The notes under the pieces: generated by a model
The model's input: only the letters and a program-made list of their open reading frames with translations
Told to the model about the DNA's origin: nothing
The model's database searches: none
Translations under genes and position numbers: made by a program
Shown: one piece after another, positions 21,287 to 30,139 of the stretch
Numbering within the stretch: the stretch's first letter is position 1
How the letters are laid out: every line of letters starts with the position of its first letter
From: a virus
Length of the DNA: 42,144 nt
Reading direction: 5' to 3' (one strand)
IMG/VR virus record: IMGVR_UViG_3300025929_000028
Span: 1-42,144 of that record

Positions 21287-22369
21287 TTACGAGCTAGGCC
21301 AGGTCGCAACCTGCTTCACATGAATGAAGGATGCGCGAACACCGGCGTCGATTGCCAAGTTGCCAGAACCACTCTGCCTCTCTGCCATGACGTAGATGTT
21401 ACGTGCGCCGGTCAGAGGCCCGTACCAACTCGTGTACGATGTCATAGTGGTGAAAAAGTTGGTTCCAACAGGCCCTTCGATGGAACAGATTTCAGAGCCA
21501 CCAGTACCATTGTCACGAGCAATGAAGTCGAACCGAGTACCTGTATCCAGTGCGAACGTGAGGTTGAACACGACTTCAAGCATGTAAGGCCAGCCAGGGT
21601 CGCTGACCGAGGTAATGTCCAACGTAACAGGGTTCGCACCGTTTGTAGGATAGCCGCTGGGGAACCAGTTGCTGTCCGTCTTCACAGTATAGGCGTTGTT
21701 CAGACCATGCCAAGAACTACCAACAGTGTCGTATCCCTGAAGGACACCCTTATAGTAACGCAGGTCGCCATTTTGAATACCTGCATCGCCTGCCTCGAAA
21801 GACTGTGTGACCTTCACACCACCATTGGCCGTCAGGAACCTTCGCCGGTCAACAATGTCAGTGCTCAGGATCTGGGTAGTGTTCGCACGGACGTTCACAT
21901 ACCCCAGGACCATCGAGTTGGTAGGCAGTACCGATTCATCTGCCGTACCTGTAGCAGGGTTGCCCGTTGCTACCAGAAGACGCACGTCGTTGTTTGAACC
22001 CGTGTACGCGGCATCTCGAACGTTGACGTAAACAATGTCAACGCGGAGGCGCGTAGGGTCCGAGGTAGCGATCGCAAGTGTAACGTCGGCATCGTTGAAC
22101 ACACCGTAGCTAGCTTGTGTCAGGCCATCAGTACCTTCGACGACACCCTTGCCTCGGTGCACAAGGACGGACATGTTAGGCGAGGACTGCGCTGCAACCT
22201 GGAAGCTGTTGGCCTGCATGACAACGCCGCTAGCACACTGCAGTGAGGTGAGCGTGTTCGATCCTGTGGTGCGCGGCTTGTAGGGCAACGTTGTAGAAGC
22301 GAGCCGCAGTAGCTGTGCCGAGTGGTTCGACAAGTTCTGAAAGTACCCACCAGGGGCAACGATAGCCAT
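21287..22369 (-). CDS. Minor tail / receptor-binding-type protein
   Basis: 360 residues. ATG 22369 is chosen because it overlaps the previous TAA (TAATG). The sequence is beta-rich, with Gly/Thr/Asn-heavy repeats and a C-terminal domain (FDFIARDNGTGGSEI, then MAERQSGSGNLAID) of jelly-roll character, as in phage minor tail and adhesin proteins. No enzymatic motif. Placement after the distal tail protein suggests a tail tip or side-fibre role. Confidence 0.64.
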   Translation of the reverse strand: MAIVAPGGYFQNLSNHSAQLLRLASTTLPYKPRTTGSNTLTSLQCASGVVMQANSFQVAAQSSPNMSVLVHRGKGVVEGTDGLTQASYGVFNDADVTLAIATSDPTRLRVDIVYVNVRDAAYTGSNNDVRLLVATGNPATGTADESVLPTNSMVLGYVNVRANTTQILSTDIVDRRRFLTANGGVKVTQSFEAGDAGIQNGDLRYYKGVLQGYDTVGSSWHGLNNAYTVKTDSNWFPSGYPTNGANPVTLDITSVSDPGWPYMLEVVFNLTFALDTGTRFDFIARDNGTGGSEICSIEGPVGTNFFTTMTSYTSWYGPLTGARNIYVMAERQSGSGNLAIDAGVRASFIHVKQVATWPSS

Positions 22370-23235
22370 TACTGCCACCCGTCGTAGTTGAGAACCGTTG
22401 CCGAGATGGTACCGGTGTCTGTCTGAAGCTGAAGGACTGTCTGTCCTGGGCTGAACTTGAACCAGTTCTCCTGCGTCACCGAACCTCGTCGGCTAACGCC
22501 ATTCAACGTGACCCTACGGTAGCTAAGGTCGAATACCAGGTTGTCTCCTGAGCCCACTGCGATACTAGTTGCAAGGGTCTTACCTGTAGTGACATTGATA
22601 ATACGGACGTTGGTACCACTACCTGTAATAGTAATGGTACCACCAACTTCCTTATTACCCGAATTGACTACGGTCAGGTTGGCTGGGAAGAACGCACCGC
22701 CGAACCCGAAATTGAAGCCTAGGTTGAACCCGAAGCCTGTAAAGGCGCTCGAGTTATTCGACCCCATCGCCTGGTGCTGCACCGTTCCATACACCACAGG
22801 GTCTGCTGCAACTAGCGTAATCTGGAATTGTGCACAGTTGGTTCGGTATAAGGTTTCCCAGTCGTACTTGAAGCCGAGGCTTTTGCAGAAGATCTGACGC
22901 TGAGGGTTTCCAGGTTCCTTGATGTACAAAGGCGTATCGACCTTAGACGGCGCGAAGTTAGCCTTGGCCAAGTCAAGGTAGGGACCGATAGGGTTGCTCT
23001 GTCCGTAAACTGTACCGCTGATCACGATGGTTCGTACGTTGAGGAACTCCGCTTCGACGATACCACCATCACGTCCGTCGAGTGCCTTGGTCGACGAGCG
23101 AAAGGGTGCTGAGTCGAAGCCGGTAACCTTCTCGACGTCAAAGAACGGATCGACGGTATTGGTAGGGTTACCATTGAGCAGGACGCCACCTACACCGAAC
23201 TGGAAAGTGAAGTCGCTAAGAACTGGTGCTGTCAT
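22369..23235 (-). CDS. Distal tail (Dit-like) protein
   Basis: 288 residues, directly after the tape measure, where siphoviruses keep the distal tail protein. The N-terminal FTFQFGVGGVLLNG and GFDSAPFRSS resemble Dit family starts. A Phe/Gly-rich loop (GFGFNLGFNFGFGGAFF) lies mid-protein, and the C-terminal half is a beta domain ending VLNYDGWQ. It would join the tail tube to the tip. Confidence 0.72.
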   Translation of the reverse strand: MTAPVLSDFTFQFGVGGVLLNGNPTNTVDPFFDVEKVTGFDSAPFRSSTKALDGRDGGIVEAEFLNVRTIVISGTVYGQSNPIGPYLDLAKANFAPSKVDTPLYIKEPGNPQRQIFCKSLGFKYDWETLYRTNCAQFQITLVAADPVVYGTVQHQAMGSNNSSAFTGFGFNLGFNFGFGGAFFPANLTVVNSGNKEVGGTITITGSGTNVRIINVTTGKTLATSIAVGSGDNLVFDLSYRRVTLNGVSRRGSVTQENWFKFSPGQTVLQLQTDTGTISATVLNYDGWQ

Positions 23236-23236
23236 G

Positions 23237-23658
23237 TCACGACCTCTTCGCCAATTCCCAGCCCAGATCGGCTGCGTGCCGAACGGGATCGATCTCCTGT
23301 GTGGTGATGTAGAAGTTCTGCGACACCTGCTGACTGCTCTTCTTGTGGTTCAGGAGACCGGCCAACTGCTCCTGCGTAAATACCGCTTCGGGCTTCGATG
23401 TCTCGTTGTAACCCAACTGCCCAGGCTTCAGCCACCCACCGTTCTTGTAGCCGCCGGGCTTGTCCATAGCTGCCTGAATGCTACCGTAGGTGTGGAGTGC
23501 ATAGTTAAGGCCAGCGTAGATATTCGCCAGCGGATTCATAATACCCAAGCTGGCAAACGGTCCCGCATAGGCAGCGAACGTCGAAGGAATGACCTGCATC
23601 AGACCCTGTGATGGATCGCCACGCTGTGCGTTGATGTCGTACTTGTTGATGGCAGTTA
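23237..23658 (-). pseudogene. Tape measure C-terminal transglycosylase domain, out of frame
   Basis: The frame one base off from the tape measure stop codes INKYDINAQRGDPSQGLM, then QVIPSTFAAYAG and NPLANIYAGLNYAL, which is the end of a soluble lytic transglycosylase (SLT) domain. The tape measure ends NQESGGT, the start of the same motif. Adding one A near 23661 would restore ESGGNVTAINKYD in a single frame. So this is the broken 3' part of the tape measure gene, by mutation or sequence error. Internal ATG 23599 could not give an active domain. Confidence 0.82.
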
Positions 23659-26493
23659 CGTGCCACCAGACTCCTGATTCATCCTTCGAAGCACATTCGG
23701 AAGCAGACTTGCAGGCTGCCCAAGCATGGCCAGAACTTGTAGAACCAATGGCGAGTACTGATCGACGTTGCCTCCGGACCCACCCAGATTCAGAAGTGAC
23801 TTCGCAAAGTCTTCTGCCTTATGAACGGCACCATCAAGCACCTTACCAGGAACAGCCGCTAGTGCCTGGCCCCACTTCGTGCCAGCAATCTGCTTGACCT
23901 GGTCAATTGGCCCCTGGAACATCTTCTTAACAGACCCCACAGGGTCGGAGAAGAAGTCGGCGATGCTGGATCCGATTCCTGCGAGCCAGCTGCCTGCGCT
24001 GCTAAAGAAGCTGCCGATGTCTCCGACTAGTCCGCCGTCAGCAAACCTTCCAGCGCGCATAGCTTCCAGAGCGCCAAAGTACCGTGACGTCTTGTCGGCA
24101 GGCATGACATACTCACCGTTAGACAACCATGCAGGGATAACGTCATCGCGAGGGCCTCCAGGACCGTTGACGTGGCCACCATCTGCCAAGTGCAGAGGAT
24201 CAAGTTTACCAAGGCCGAACAGACCAGCGATACCGTTCCACAGGGGCACAATGCCGTTGTTGTAGACGACGTCGATCACGAACTGAACCGGCTTCTTAGC
24301 GATGTCCATCAAGCCGTTCCAGATCTGCGTGATCTTGTCAATTACCCAGGAGAAGCTGTCACTGACTGCCTTGGTGAAACCATTGATCACGTCCATGATC
24401 CAGCTGACAGCGTCGTTCCAAAGCTTCTTCAACCAGTTCCAGAAGTTCGTCCAGAGGTCGACAGCAGTAGTCGAAATGACGTTCCAGACGCCTGCGAGCA
24501 ACTTACCGAAGTCGCCTGCAAGGTTGACAACGAAGTCAACACCTGCAGAGAAGACACCCTTGATCAGGTCCCAGAGGCCTTGAACAATGCCGTCGAGAAT
24601 ATCGACGATACCACTGAAGATCTCCTTGATGCCGTTCCAAGCCCTACCCCAGTCACCTGAAAGCACACCGACGATGAAGTCGATCAGACCCTGGAAGATG
24701 CTCACAAGGCCTGAGACAACACCCTTGATGACGTCCCAGATAGCTGTGAAGACTGCCTTGATAATGCCCCACAGGAACGTCAGTGCGTCAGCCATTGCAT
24801 TCAGGTTGGCACTGACAATATCCTTAACGTAGGGCCAGATGTCCTTGAACCACTGGATGATCGGGTCGATGATCTTCTTGACGTCAGGCCAGATCTTGTT
24901 TGCCCAGTCAGCGATCTTCTGCCAGATCCCTCCGATGAAGTCAGCAACTGGGCTCCAGGCAGCACGAATCGTATTCGTGATGTCCTTCCACAGGGCCGCG
25001 AGCTTGTCACCGATCTGGGACTTGATCCAGTCGTAGACCTGCTGCAGCTTGGCAAGAACGGCATCCCAGATAGGAATGACAGCATTCTTGATTTCAGTCC
25101 AGTGCTGAACAACTAGAACAACGACTGCAACAATAGCAGCAATACCTACAACAACTGCAGCAAAGATTCCTAGCAGTGCACCTAGGCTGATACCTAGCAG
25201 GGCCGCTACGCCACCAAGAGTGACGAAGGCGCCAGCGATCATCACCAGGACACCGAGTACAACGAGGATTGCAGCACCGATAGCAACCCAGCGAACGATG
25301 TTCTGCTTGAGACCGTCGTCGAGGTTATTCCACCACTCGAGTACGCCGGTCAGGATCTTAATCAATTCCTGCATAACAGGAATCAATGCCTGACCGATCT
25401 TGATCTGCATAACCTGCCACTCGTTCTCCAGCTGCTGTGACTGGTTCTGAGTGGTATCAGCCATTTCGTTGTACGCGTCGGTGAAGGCCCCAGTGGAGTT
25501 CTTCATGTCGTCGACGAAGCCTGTGAACTGCTTCGCACTCTCGGTACCCGAGGTGACCATGTCGAAGAACCTGCGTGCCTGGATCGTACCACCAGCACCC
25601 AGGAACAAGTCATGCAAGGCCTGCGAACGTTCAGGAGCAGTCAGTCCTGCCAGCTTCTGTTGCAACTGCTCCATGACGACAGACATGTCATTGAAGCCGC
25701 CCTTGGAGTCAAGGACAGCAACACCCATAGCCTTTAGGCGGTCAACAACCTTAGGGTTGGAGAAAGCATCTAGTGAACGACCGGCCGCTGCAGCCGCAGC
25801 TCCTGCGCTCAGACCATTTCGGGTCAGGAACGCCATCATGCCAGCGAGGGTCTCGTACGACTGACCAGCACGAATGGCAGAGGGTACCGACTGACCCATT
25901 ACAGCTGCGAACTCTTGATACGTACCAACACCCACGCGGTGCAACTGGAAGTTGATGTCCAGGACCTTATTGACTTGGTCAATAGGGATGTGGTACGCAT
26001 TCATGACCGTCATGGTCGCACGGCCTGCGGTCTGAAGGTCTAGCTGACCAGCAACGGCTTCCTTTGCGAAGGCGGTCAAGAGCTCTTGTGACTGTGGAAC
26101 GTTGACATCAATGGTGGAGAAGATATCGAACAGACCACTAGTCAGGTCCTTAATAGGTACTGCAGTATTCTTAGCAACGTTAAGAATCGTATCGCCAAGT
26201 TCCTGATTACTTGCCTTAGTAGTGGTAACCTGGGTAGCGACCGATGCAACGCCTTGCTCGAATTCCTTTGCTGCATCGGTTGCAGTCTTCATACTCTCGA
26301 GTGTCTTAGCACCTACAGAGGCCATACCAAGGCCTACGCCTGCAATCGCAACACCCGTAGCCATCTGCGACTTAGCTGCAGACTGCGCTGCCTTATCTAC
26401 GCTACCCAGGCTACCAACCAGCTTACTGAGCACACCAGAAATTTCGTCCTGTGCACGCATGACAAGGAGGATCTCGCGAGTACTAAGAGCCAC
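23656..26493 (-). CDS. Tape measure protein (C-terminus frameshifted)
   Basis: 945 residues as read, about 1,085 if joined to the out-of-frame end; at 1.5 angstrom per residue the latter gives a tail near 160 nm. The N-terminal part is a helical tape measure domain (TREILLVMRAQDEISG, then VPIKDLTSGLFD). Hydrophobic helices cluster at about 405-470 and Trp-rich amphipathic repeats follow (IWDVIKGVVSGL). The end, VLRRMNQESGG, is the first part of an SLT peptidoglycan hydrolase, used to open the wall during DNA entry. GTG start with AGGAGG, overlapping the frameshifted chaperone end. Confidence 0.92.
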   Translation of the reverse strand: MALSTREILLVMRAQDEISGVLSKLVGSLGSVDKAAQSAAKSQMATGVAIAGVGLGMASVGAKTLESMKTATDAAKEFEQGVASVATQVTTTKASNQELGDTILNVAKNTAVPIKDLTSGLFDIFSTIDVNVPQSQELLTAFAKEAVAGQLDLQTAGRATMTVMNAYHIPIDQVNKVLDINFQLHRVGVGTYQEFAAVMGQSVPSAIRAGQSYETLAGMMAFLTRNGLSAGAAAAAAGRSLDAFSNPKVVDRLKAMGVAVLDSKGGFNDMSVVMEQLQQKLAGLTAPERSQALHDLFLGAGGTIQARRFFDMVTSGTESAKQFTGFVDDMKNSTGAFTDAYNEMADTTQNQSQQLENEWQVMQIKIGQALIPVMQELIKILTGVLEWWNNLDDGLKQNIVRWVAIGAAILVVLGVLVMIAGAFVTLGGVAALLGISLGALLGIFAAVVVGIAAIVAVVVLVVQHWTEIKNAVIPIWDAVLAKLQQVYDWIKSQIGDKLAALWKDITNTIRAAWSPVADFIGGIWQKIADWANKIWPDVKKIIDPIIQWFKDIWPYVKDIVSANLNAMADALTFLWGIIKAVFTAIWDVIKGVVSGLVSIFQGLIDFIVGVLSGDWGRAWNGIKEIFSGIVDILDGIVQGLWDLIKGVFSAGVDFVVNLAGDFGKLLAGVWNVISTTAVDLWTNFWNWLKKLWNDAVSWIMDVINGFTKAVSDSFSWVIDKITQIWNGLMDIAKKPVQFVIDVVYNNGIVPLWNGIAGLFGLGKLDPLHLADGGHVNGPGGPRDDVIPAWLSNGEYVMPADKTSRYFGALEAMRAGRFADGGLVGDIGSFFSSAGSWLAGIGSSIADFFSDPVGSVKKMFQGPIDQVKQIAGTKWGQALAAVPGKVLDGAVHKAEDFAKSLLNLGGSGGNVDQYSPLVLQVLAMLGQPASLLPNVLRRMNQESGGT

Positions 26494-26502
26494 GTCATCC
26501 TC

Positions 26503-27095
26503 CTAACTCTGCTGTTGCTTTACTGCCTGCGCATTAATTACTACGCCCATTGCTTCGACCCAAAACGGATCCTGGTCGAGCAATCCACCTGCATTTGGCA
26601 AACAGTAAAAGCTTTGACACAGGGATACCACAGACAGAACGGTTGCTACATCGTCGTCGCCATCAGCGCCGCGGCCATCTCTTAGGACTGCGAGGTGGAC
26701 GCGTTGCCAGAGTTTCCCAGGGCCTCTTCGTCTTCGAAGTTGTTCATCTGGTCGATGTAGGTCGAGATCTCCTCGCCCACACGCGGGTCCAGACGCGACA
26801 CGTCGAACTCGGTAGCCAGGTTCAGCAGCTGCCCGCCGTCGTCAGTCAGGTTGTGCTCGATGACACAGTTCCTGAAGTCTGTGATGGTAGTCTGCAGCGA
26901 CTCCATTTCCATGTTGGCCTTAGTGTTGCCACTCTTGCGCCCGCGCTGCATCTCCATCTGGATCTTCATGGCATTCTGCTGACGAACCAGCTTCTGCCCA
27001 TAGGTCATCTTGCGCAGGACAACGTACCCGTCCGGAGGAGCCGACTTGAGGTCGAACCGCTCTGTGGAGCTCATGTTCACAACAGCTGCGGGCAT
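26503..27095 (-). CDS. Tail assembly chaperone gpGT-like, -1 frameshift product
   Basis: The upstream frame (27095 to about 26712) is joined by a -1 slip at GGGAAAC (26718-26712) to a second frame that stays open to TAG at 26505-26503. After the slip the protein reads GKLWQRVHLAVLRDG and ends NAQAVKQQQS, about 68 residues, replacing the last 11 residues or so of the short form. The layout (G frame, slippery site, T frame, tape measure) is the standard siphovirus arrangement. The longer product recruits tail tube and tape measure proteins. Confidence 0.88.
26682..27095 (-). CDS. Tail assembly chaperone gpG-like, unshifted product
   Basis: 137 residues. ATG 27095 is preferred over 27104 because AAGGA lies about seven to nine bases upstream of it but abuts the other. 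It begins MPAAVVNMSSTERFD and is a helical, charged protein (KLVRQQNAMKIQMEMQRG), normal for this family. It stops at TAA 26682 just after the slippery heptamer. Made in excess over the shifted form, it coats the tape measure during tail assembly. Confidence 0.85.
   Translation of the reverse strand: MPAAVVNMSSTERFDLKSAPPDGYVVLRKMTYGQKLVRQQNAMKIQMEMQRGRKSGNTKANMEMESLQTTITDFRNCVIEHNLTDDGGQLLNLATEFDVSRLDPRVGEEISTYIDQMNNFEDEEALGNSGNASTSQS
26712..26718 (-). other. Slippery heptamer GGGAAAC for -1 frameshifting
   Basis: Read on the minus strand in the chaperone frame as G GGA AAC, it fits the X XXY YYZ rule exactly. It lies 11 codons before the zero-frame stop, and the -1 frame is open from there to the tape measure ribosome site. 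Confidence 0.9.
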
Positions 27096-27134
27096 GTGGC
27101 ACATCCTTCTCTAAACTAAGAGCTCACGAGCTTA

Positions 27135-27238
27135 TAGACTAGCGATAGACTCAAGTCCCTTTGAGTCTAAGCTAGGGAACCTGTAAGTCACGTAGAGCTC
27201 TAAGGGGCGTTGTTGATCTTGATTAGACTTGCTTAGAC
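27135..27238. repeat. Phased TAGAC array with shared core, copy C
   Basis: TAGAC at 27135 and 27146 (11 apart), a perfect hairpin TAGACTCAA/TTGAGTCTA (27146-27169), then the core GATCTTGATTAGACTT at 27215-27230 with TAGAC at 27224 and 27234 (10 apart). It lies in the 150 bases between tail tube and chaperone genes. Relative to transcription it is reversed compared with copies A and B, so it is not simply a promoter. Confidence 0.72.
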
Positions 27239-27245
27239 TCTAGTG

Positions 27246-28544
27246 TTACGGAGTCATGTTTTCTGTAGTGGTGATAGTGGCCACCCAGGCATTACCCGTA
27301 CTAGGGTCCAGCGTTCCCTGGTAGACAATCTTGGACTGCAGCAGGTCACCCTGGTTGGCCAAGTTAGCAGCCTCGAAGGTATCCTTCACACCTGCAGGGA
27401 TGTCGAGCTGGAAAATCTCCCCGGTAACGGCCTTCTGTGCCTTGATCCTGAGGGCCTGTGCCGTGAGCGCCTTGAAGGCATCGTAGTCAGTACGATCCTG
27501 GAAGTCACGAGTCAGGTTCAGCGTCACAGTACGCTCCTTGAAGGAGACGAACTGCGCGCCTCGACCAGTGTTCTTCATGCGGTAGTTCGGCGTCGCGTTG
27601 TCGGTAGACGTGAAGTCGAACGTTGCCGTGTCGAAGACCTGCGTACCCAGCGGGATCTCGACGTCGTACTCGCCAGCACCGAACGGCTGCAGCTGGTTCG
27701 TGTTCCACACAGGGGTGGGCAGGCTCTGCACGGTCTCGTCCATACCGATGATGCTGTACGTCGCAGTCAGCATACCGTTGGAGATACCGAACTTGACCGT
27801 ACCGACAGTGCAGCCAGTGTAACCGAACACTACGCCATTACGAACAACGGTCAACGAAAGCGTGCGGCCAGCAGTTGCAGCAGCCGTAGGACTGAACACG
27901 TACTGGTACTTGCCCGAGACCGGACCAGTCTTAACCACGTTCTGCCGCATACACCTGTGGAAGTAGACCATCATGTCCGTCAGGCCTTCGATGGCGACAT
28001 CGCCCTCGGTGTGAACGTCACCCGGTACGCCACCAAGGTTGTCGACCGACTGACGAATCGAACGACGCCACTGCGAGCTCTGAACGTACTTGAGCGTCTC
28101 GGACGTGATCGGACCGTACTTCGTCGGAGGAGTATACACGCCGGAAGCGATGGCGGTGTTGGCAACAGGCTGAGCACCCGAAGGAGTAAGTGCGCCCGTG
28201 TCCACGTAGCTCACAGTGGAGCCGCCAGTAACCGTAGCCAGCAAGAGCTCAGTACCAGTACCACCACCTGCAGCAGTACGATAAATCTTGTAGCCTGAGG
28301 CACCATTCACGATGGCCCAGTTGACCGTGTTGGAGTTGGTCGAACCTGCGCCAGTGGTGATGGTCTGCTCGTTACTAACTGTGGTCTCACCTGCAGCGTT
28401 GGTTGCCGTGAGTACGTACTTGTACGTGGAAGTCGCAGGAAGCGTACCACCTGACGTCGAGCTCGTTGCAGCTGCCTGCACAGGTGCTTGGAGCTGCTCG
28501 AGCGCCAATCCCAGGAAGCCGCCACCACCAATACCGTATCCCAC
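27246..28544 (-). CDS. Major tail (tube) protein with N-terminal Ig-like domain
   Basis: 432 residues, GTG start. After a Gly-rich start (MGYGIGGGGFLGLALEQ), residues about 30-130 form a fibronectin/Ig-like module (GTLPATSTYKYVLTATN, SGYKIYRTA, VSYVDTGALTP). The rest (about 150-432) is the beta-sandwich tail tube region, just upstream of the chaperones. A decorated tube protein is common in phages that bind mucus or cell-surface glycans. The same type of module appears in the product at 35241-35762. Confidence 0.78.
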   Translation of the reverse strand: MGYGIGGGGFLGLALEQLQAPVQAAATSSTSGGTLPATSTYKYVLTATNAAGETTVSNEQTITTGAGSTNSNTVNWAIVNGASGYKIYRTAAGGGTGTELLLATVTGGSTVSYVDTGALTPSGAQPVANTAIASGVYTPPTKYGPITSETLKYVQSSQWRRSIRQSVDNLGGVPGDVHTEGDVAIEGLTDMMVYFHRCMRQNVVKTGPVSGKYQYVFSPTAAATAGRTLSLTVVRNGVVFGYTGCTVGTVKFGISNGMLTATYSIIGMDETVQSLPTPVWNTNQLQPFGAGEYDVEIPLGTQVFDTATFDFTSTDNATPNYRMKNTGRGAQFVSFKERTVTLNLTRDFQDRTDYDAFKALTAQALRIKAQKAVTGEIFQLDIPAGVKDTFEAANLANQGDLLQSKIVYQGTLDPSTGNAWVATITTTENMTP

Positions 28545-28555
28545 TTCACACCACC

Positions 28556-29020
28556 TTACTGGTTGTAGTTCGGCTGCATGGGAAGGAGCGTAAGAGACTC
28601 CGCCTGAACAGTTAACCGTGCTGCCCTGTACTGCGTAGAGCTACGAGTAGCAACACCAAACTCGGTACGTACCACAAGACAGTTAATGCAGATACCCCCG
28701 AGTGTAGGATCTGCGTGGAGTACTGCCTCGATGGACTCAGACAGCTGTCCCGCAAGGTGCAAGTTCAACTGAGTGTCCTGGACCTGACCTGCTAGGACCA
28801 TCACGAAGGCTTCGAACGAGTTCTTGACTCGCCTAGGTGCGCCAGCAGGATTGCGTACCTTCTGTCCAGGAATCACTTCCACTTCAGGCGTACGCGGAAC
28901 CTTGTGCTGTTCACCATACCACACGTCCGCGATGCTGAGTGCAGACTGCTGTGCAGTGATTAGGTTCTGGATCGTGGCTGTAAAGGTTTCGAGGCTATCA
29001 GTAGGTGTACTCACAGTCAC
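28556..29020 (-). CDS. Tail terminator-like protein
   Basis: 154 residues, GTG start overlapping the upstream stop. Position between the morphogenesis-type protein and the tail tube gene is that of the tail terminator or completion protein. The sequence (LITAQQSALSIADVWYG, then SFEAFVMVLAGQVQDT and ESIEAVLHADPTLGG) has the alpha/beta pattern of this fold. No closer family can be named with confidence. Confidence 0.66.
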   Translation of the reverse strand: MTVSTPTDSLETFTATIQNLITAQQSALSIADVWYGEQHKVPRTPEVEVIPGQKVRNPAGAPRRVKNSFEAFVMVLAGQVQDTQLNLHLAGQLSESIEAVLHADPTLGGICINCLVVRTEFGVATRSSTQYRAARLTVQAESLTLLPMQPNYNQ

Positions 29021-29682
29021 CCCCTAAACCCTGCGGCAGCGATACGCATGTCAATCCACTTCGTGAATTCTTCGTCGATCTTAGGTAGGTCTTCGTCCTG
29101 AAACATCACGAAGGGGCGCGCAGGGATTGGGTGTGCTCGGTCGGAACTGGAACCTACCGACTTACCTGTGGCCATCGCTGACTTGAGCTTAGCGTCAAGA
29201 TCGCCCATGACCTGCTTGGCAGCCGCACCGGGACTGAGCTTGATACCCTTCTTAGCTGCAAGCTTGATCTTGCTCTGGATCTGTGCACCTGTAGTGCCGT
29301 AACCTGCCTGGTGAACAGCGCCATACCAAATACGGTCGGGCAGCTGCTTCACGATTGCGTAGCTGTCCGTGATGTCCCACATGGTCATATAGCCCATGTT
29401 GCGCTTCAGTGCACCCGAACGAATTAGGGTAGGACCACTCTGACCTGCACGTTCACGAATAAGCTGCGTAGACTCAGACAACGGCTCCCAGGCATCAGGA
29501 CGTCCGCCCGATTCAAAGTTTTGCTGGAAGGAAGGAATCATGACGTTGCGGACAGCATTTGTCAACGGCACACGCCACGAACGAATGTCGACGCCCATCT
29601 TGTCGAGGTCTCGAGCCAGGATACCAATCGTCGGCGAGAAGTCGAAGGCGAGGATTCCAGAGTCTTTGCGGGGAGCTGTCAT
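29017..29682 (-). CDS. Tail completion / virion morphogenesis protein (gp10/gpG-type)
   Basis: 221 residues. NFESGGRPDAWEPLSEST and LIRSGALKRNMGY match the signature of the phage virion morphogenesis/HK97 gp10 family (F.sg..P.W.pls..T....L..sG.L), followed by YGAVHQAGYG and IPARPFVMF. It links the head connectors with the tail. ATG overlaps the previous stop (TAATG). Confidence 0.76.
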   Translation of the reverse strand: MTAPRKDSGILAFDFSPTIGILARDLDKMGVDIRSWRVPLTNAVRNVMIPSFQQNFESGGRPDAWEPLSESTQLIRERAGQSGPTLIRSGALKRNMGYMTMWDITDSYAIVKQLPDRIWYGAVHQAGYGTTGAQIQSKIKLAAKKGIKLSPGAAAKQVMGDLDAKLKSAMATGKSVGSSSDRAHPIPARPFVMFQDEDLPKIDEEFTKWIDMRIAAAGFRG

Positions 29683-30131
29683 TAGAACACCTTCCCCATG
29701 GAGAACGACGCATCGCCCAGAGAGGTGTCAGTGTCTGTAGGCTGCTGCGCCGAAGAAGAGTCGGTAGGGTAGAACGTAGGAGCCTCGGAAGAGGGAGCAA
29801 TCTGGCCAGGCATGATGATCGAGCCATCGAGAATGCCTGTAATCAGTGCCTCTGCCTCCGCACGCAAAAGCGTTGCGTAGACGTTAACATGCTCCTGGTC
29901 TTCAGAATATTGCCGGTTGTAAAACCACGAGACGTACAGCATAGCCATAGCCTGCTGTACCATCGGAGGCGTATTCGTAGTATCGGTCCAGGTGCTGACG
30001 TCGAAGCCTTCCGACAACGTCGCCAGCACCTGGTTCTCGATCTGCGTAAGCAGGGGCACATCAAGGTTGTTGACCGGCAGCTTGGTAGTCTCAGACCAAG
30101 CCTGCGCTTGCTGTACCGTGATGTGCACCAT
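29682..30131 (-). CDS. Head-tail connector, adaptor type
   Basis: 149 residues, mostly helical (VPLLTQIENQVLATLSEGF, then AMAMLYVSWFYNRQY) with a Ser/Thr/Pro-rich acidic tail. This is the pattern of HK97 gp6/SPP1 gp15-like adaptors, placed in the right order after the capsid protein. Family link is by order and helix pattern. Confidence 0.7.
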   Translation of the reverse strand: MVHITVQQAQAWSETTKLPVNNLDVPLLTQIENQVLATLSEGFDVSTWTDTTNTPPMVQQAMAMLYVSWFYNRQYSEDQEHVNVYATLLRAEAEALITGILDGSIIMPGQIAPSSEAPTFYPTDSSSAQQPTDTDTSLGDASFSMGKVF

Positions 30132-30139
30132 ACTTCACC

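Noticed and set aside
27243-28298. 351-codon plus-strand open frame antisense to the tail tube gene
   Set aside because: Arg/Val/Leu-rich shadow translation; the minus strand codes a plausible Ig-like plus tail tube protein with coupled neighbours.
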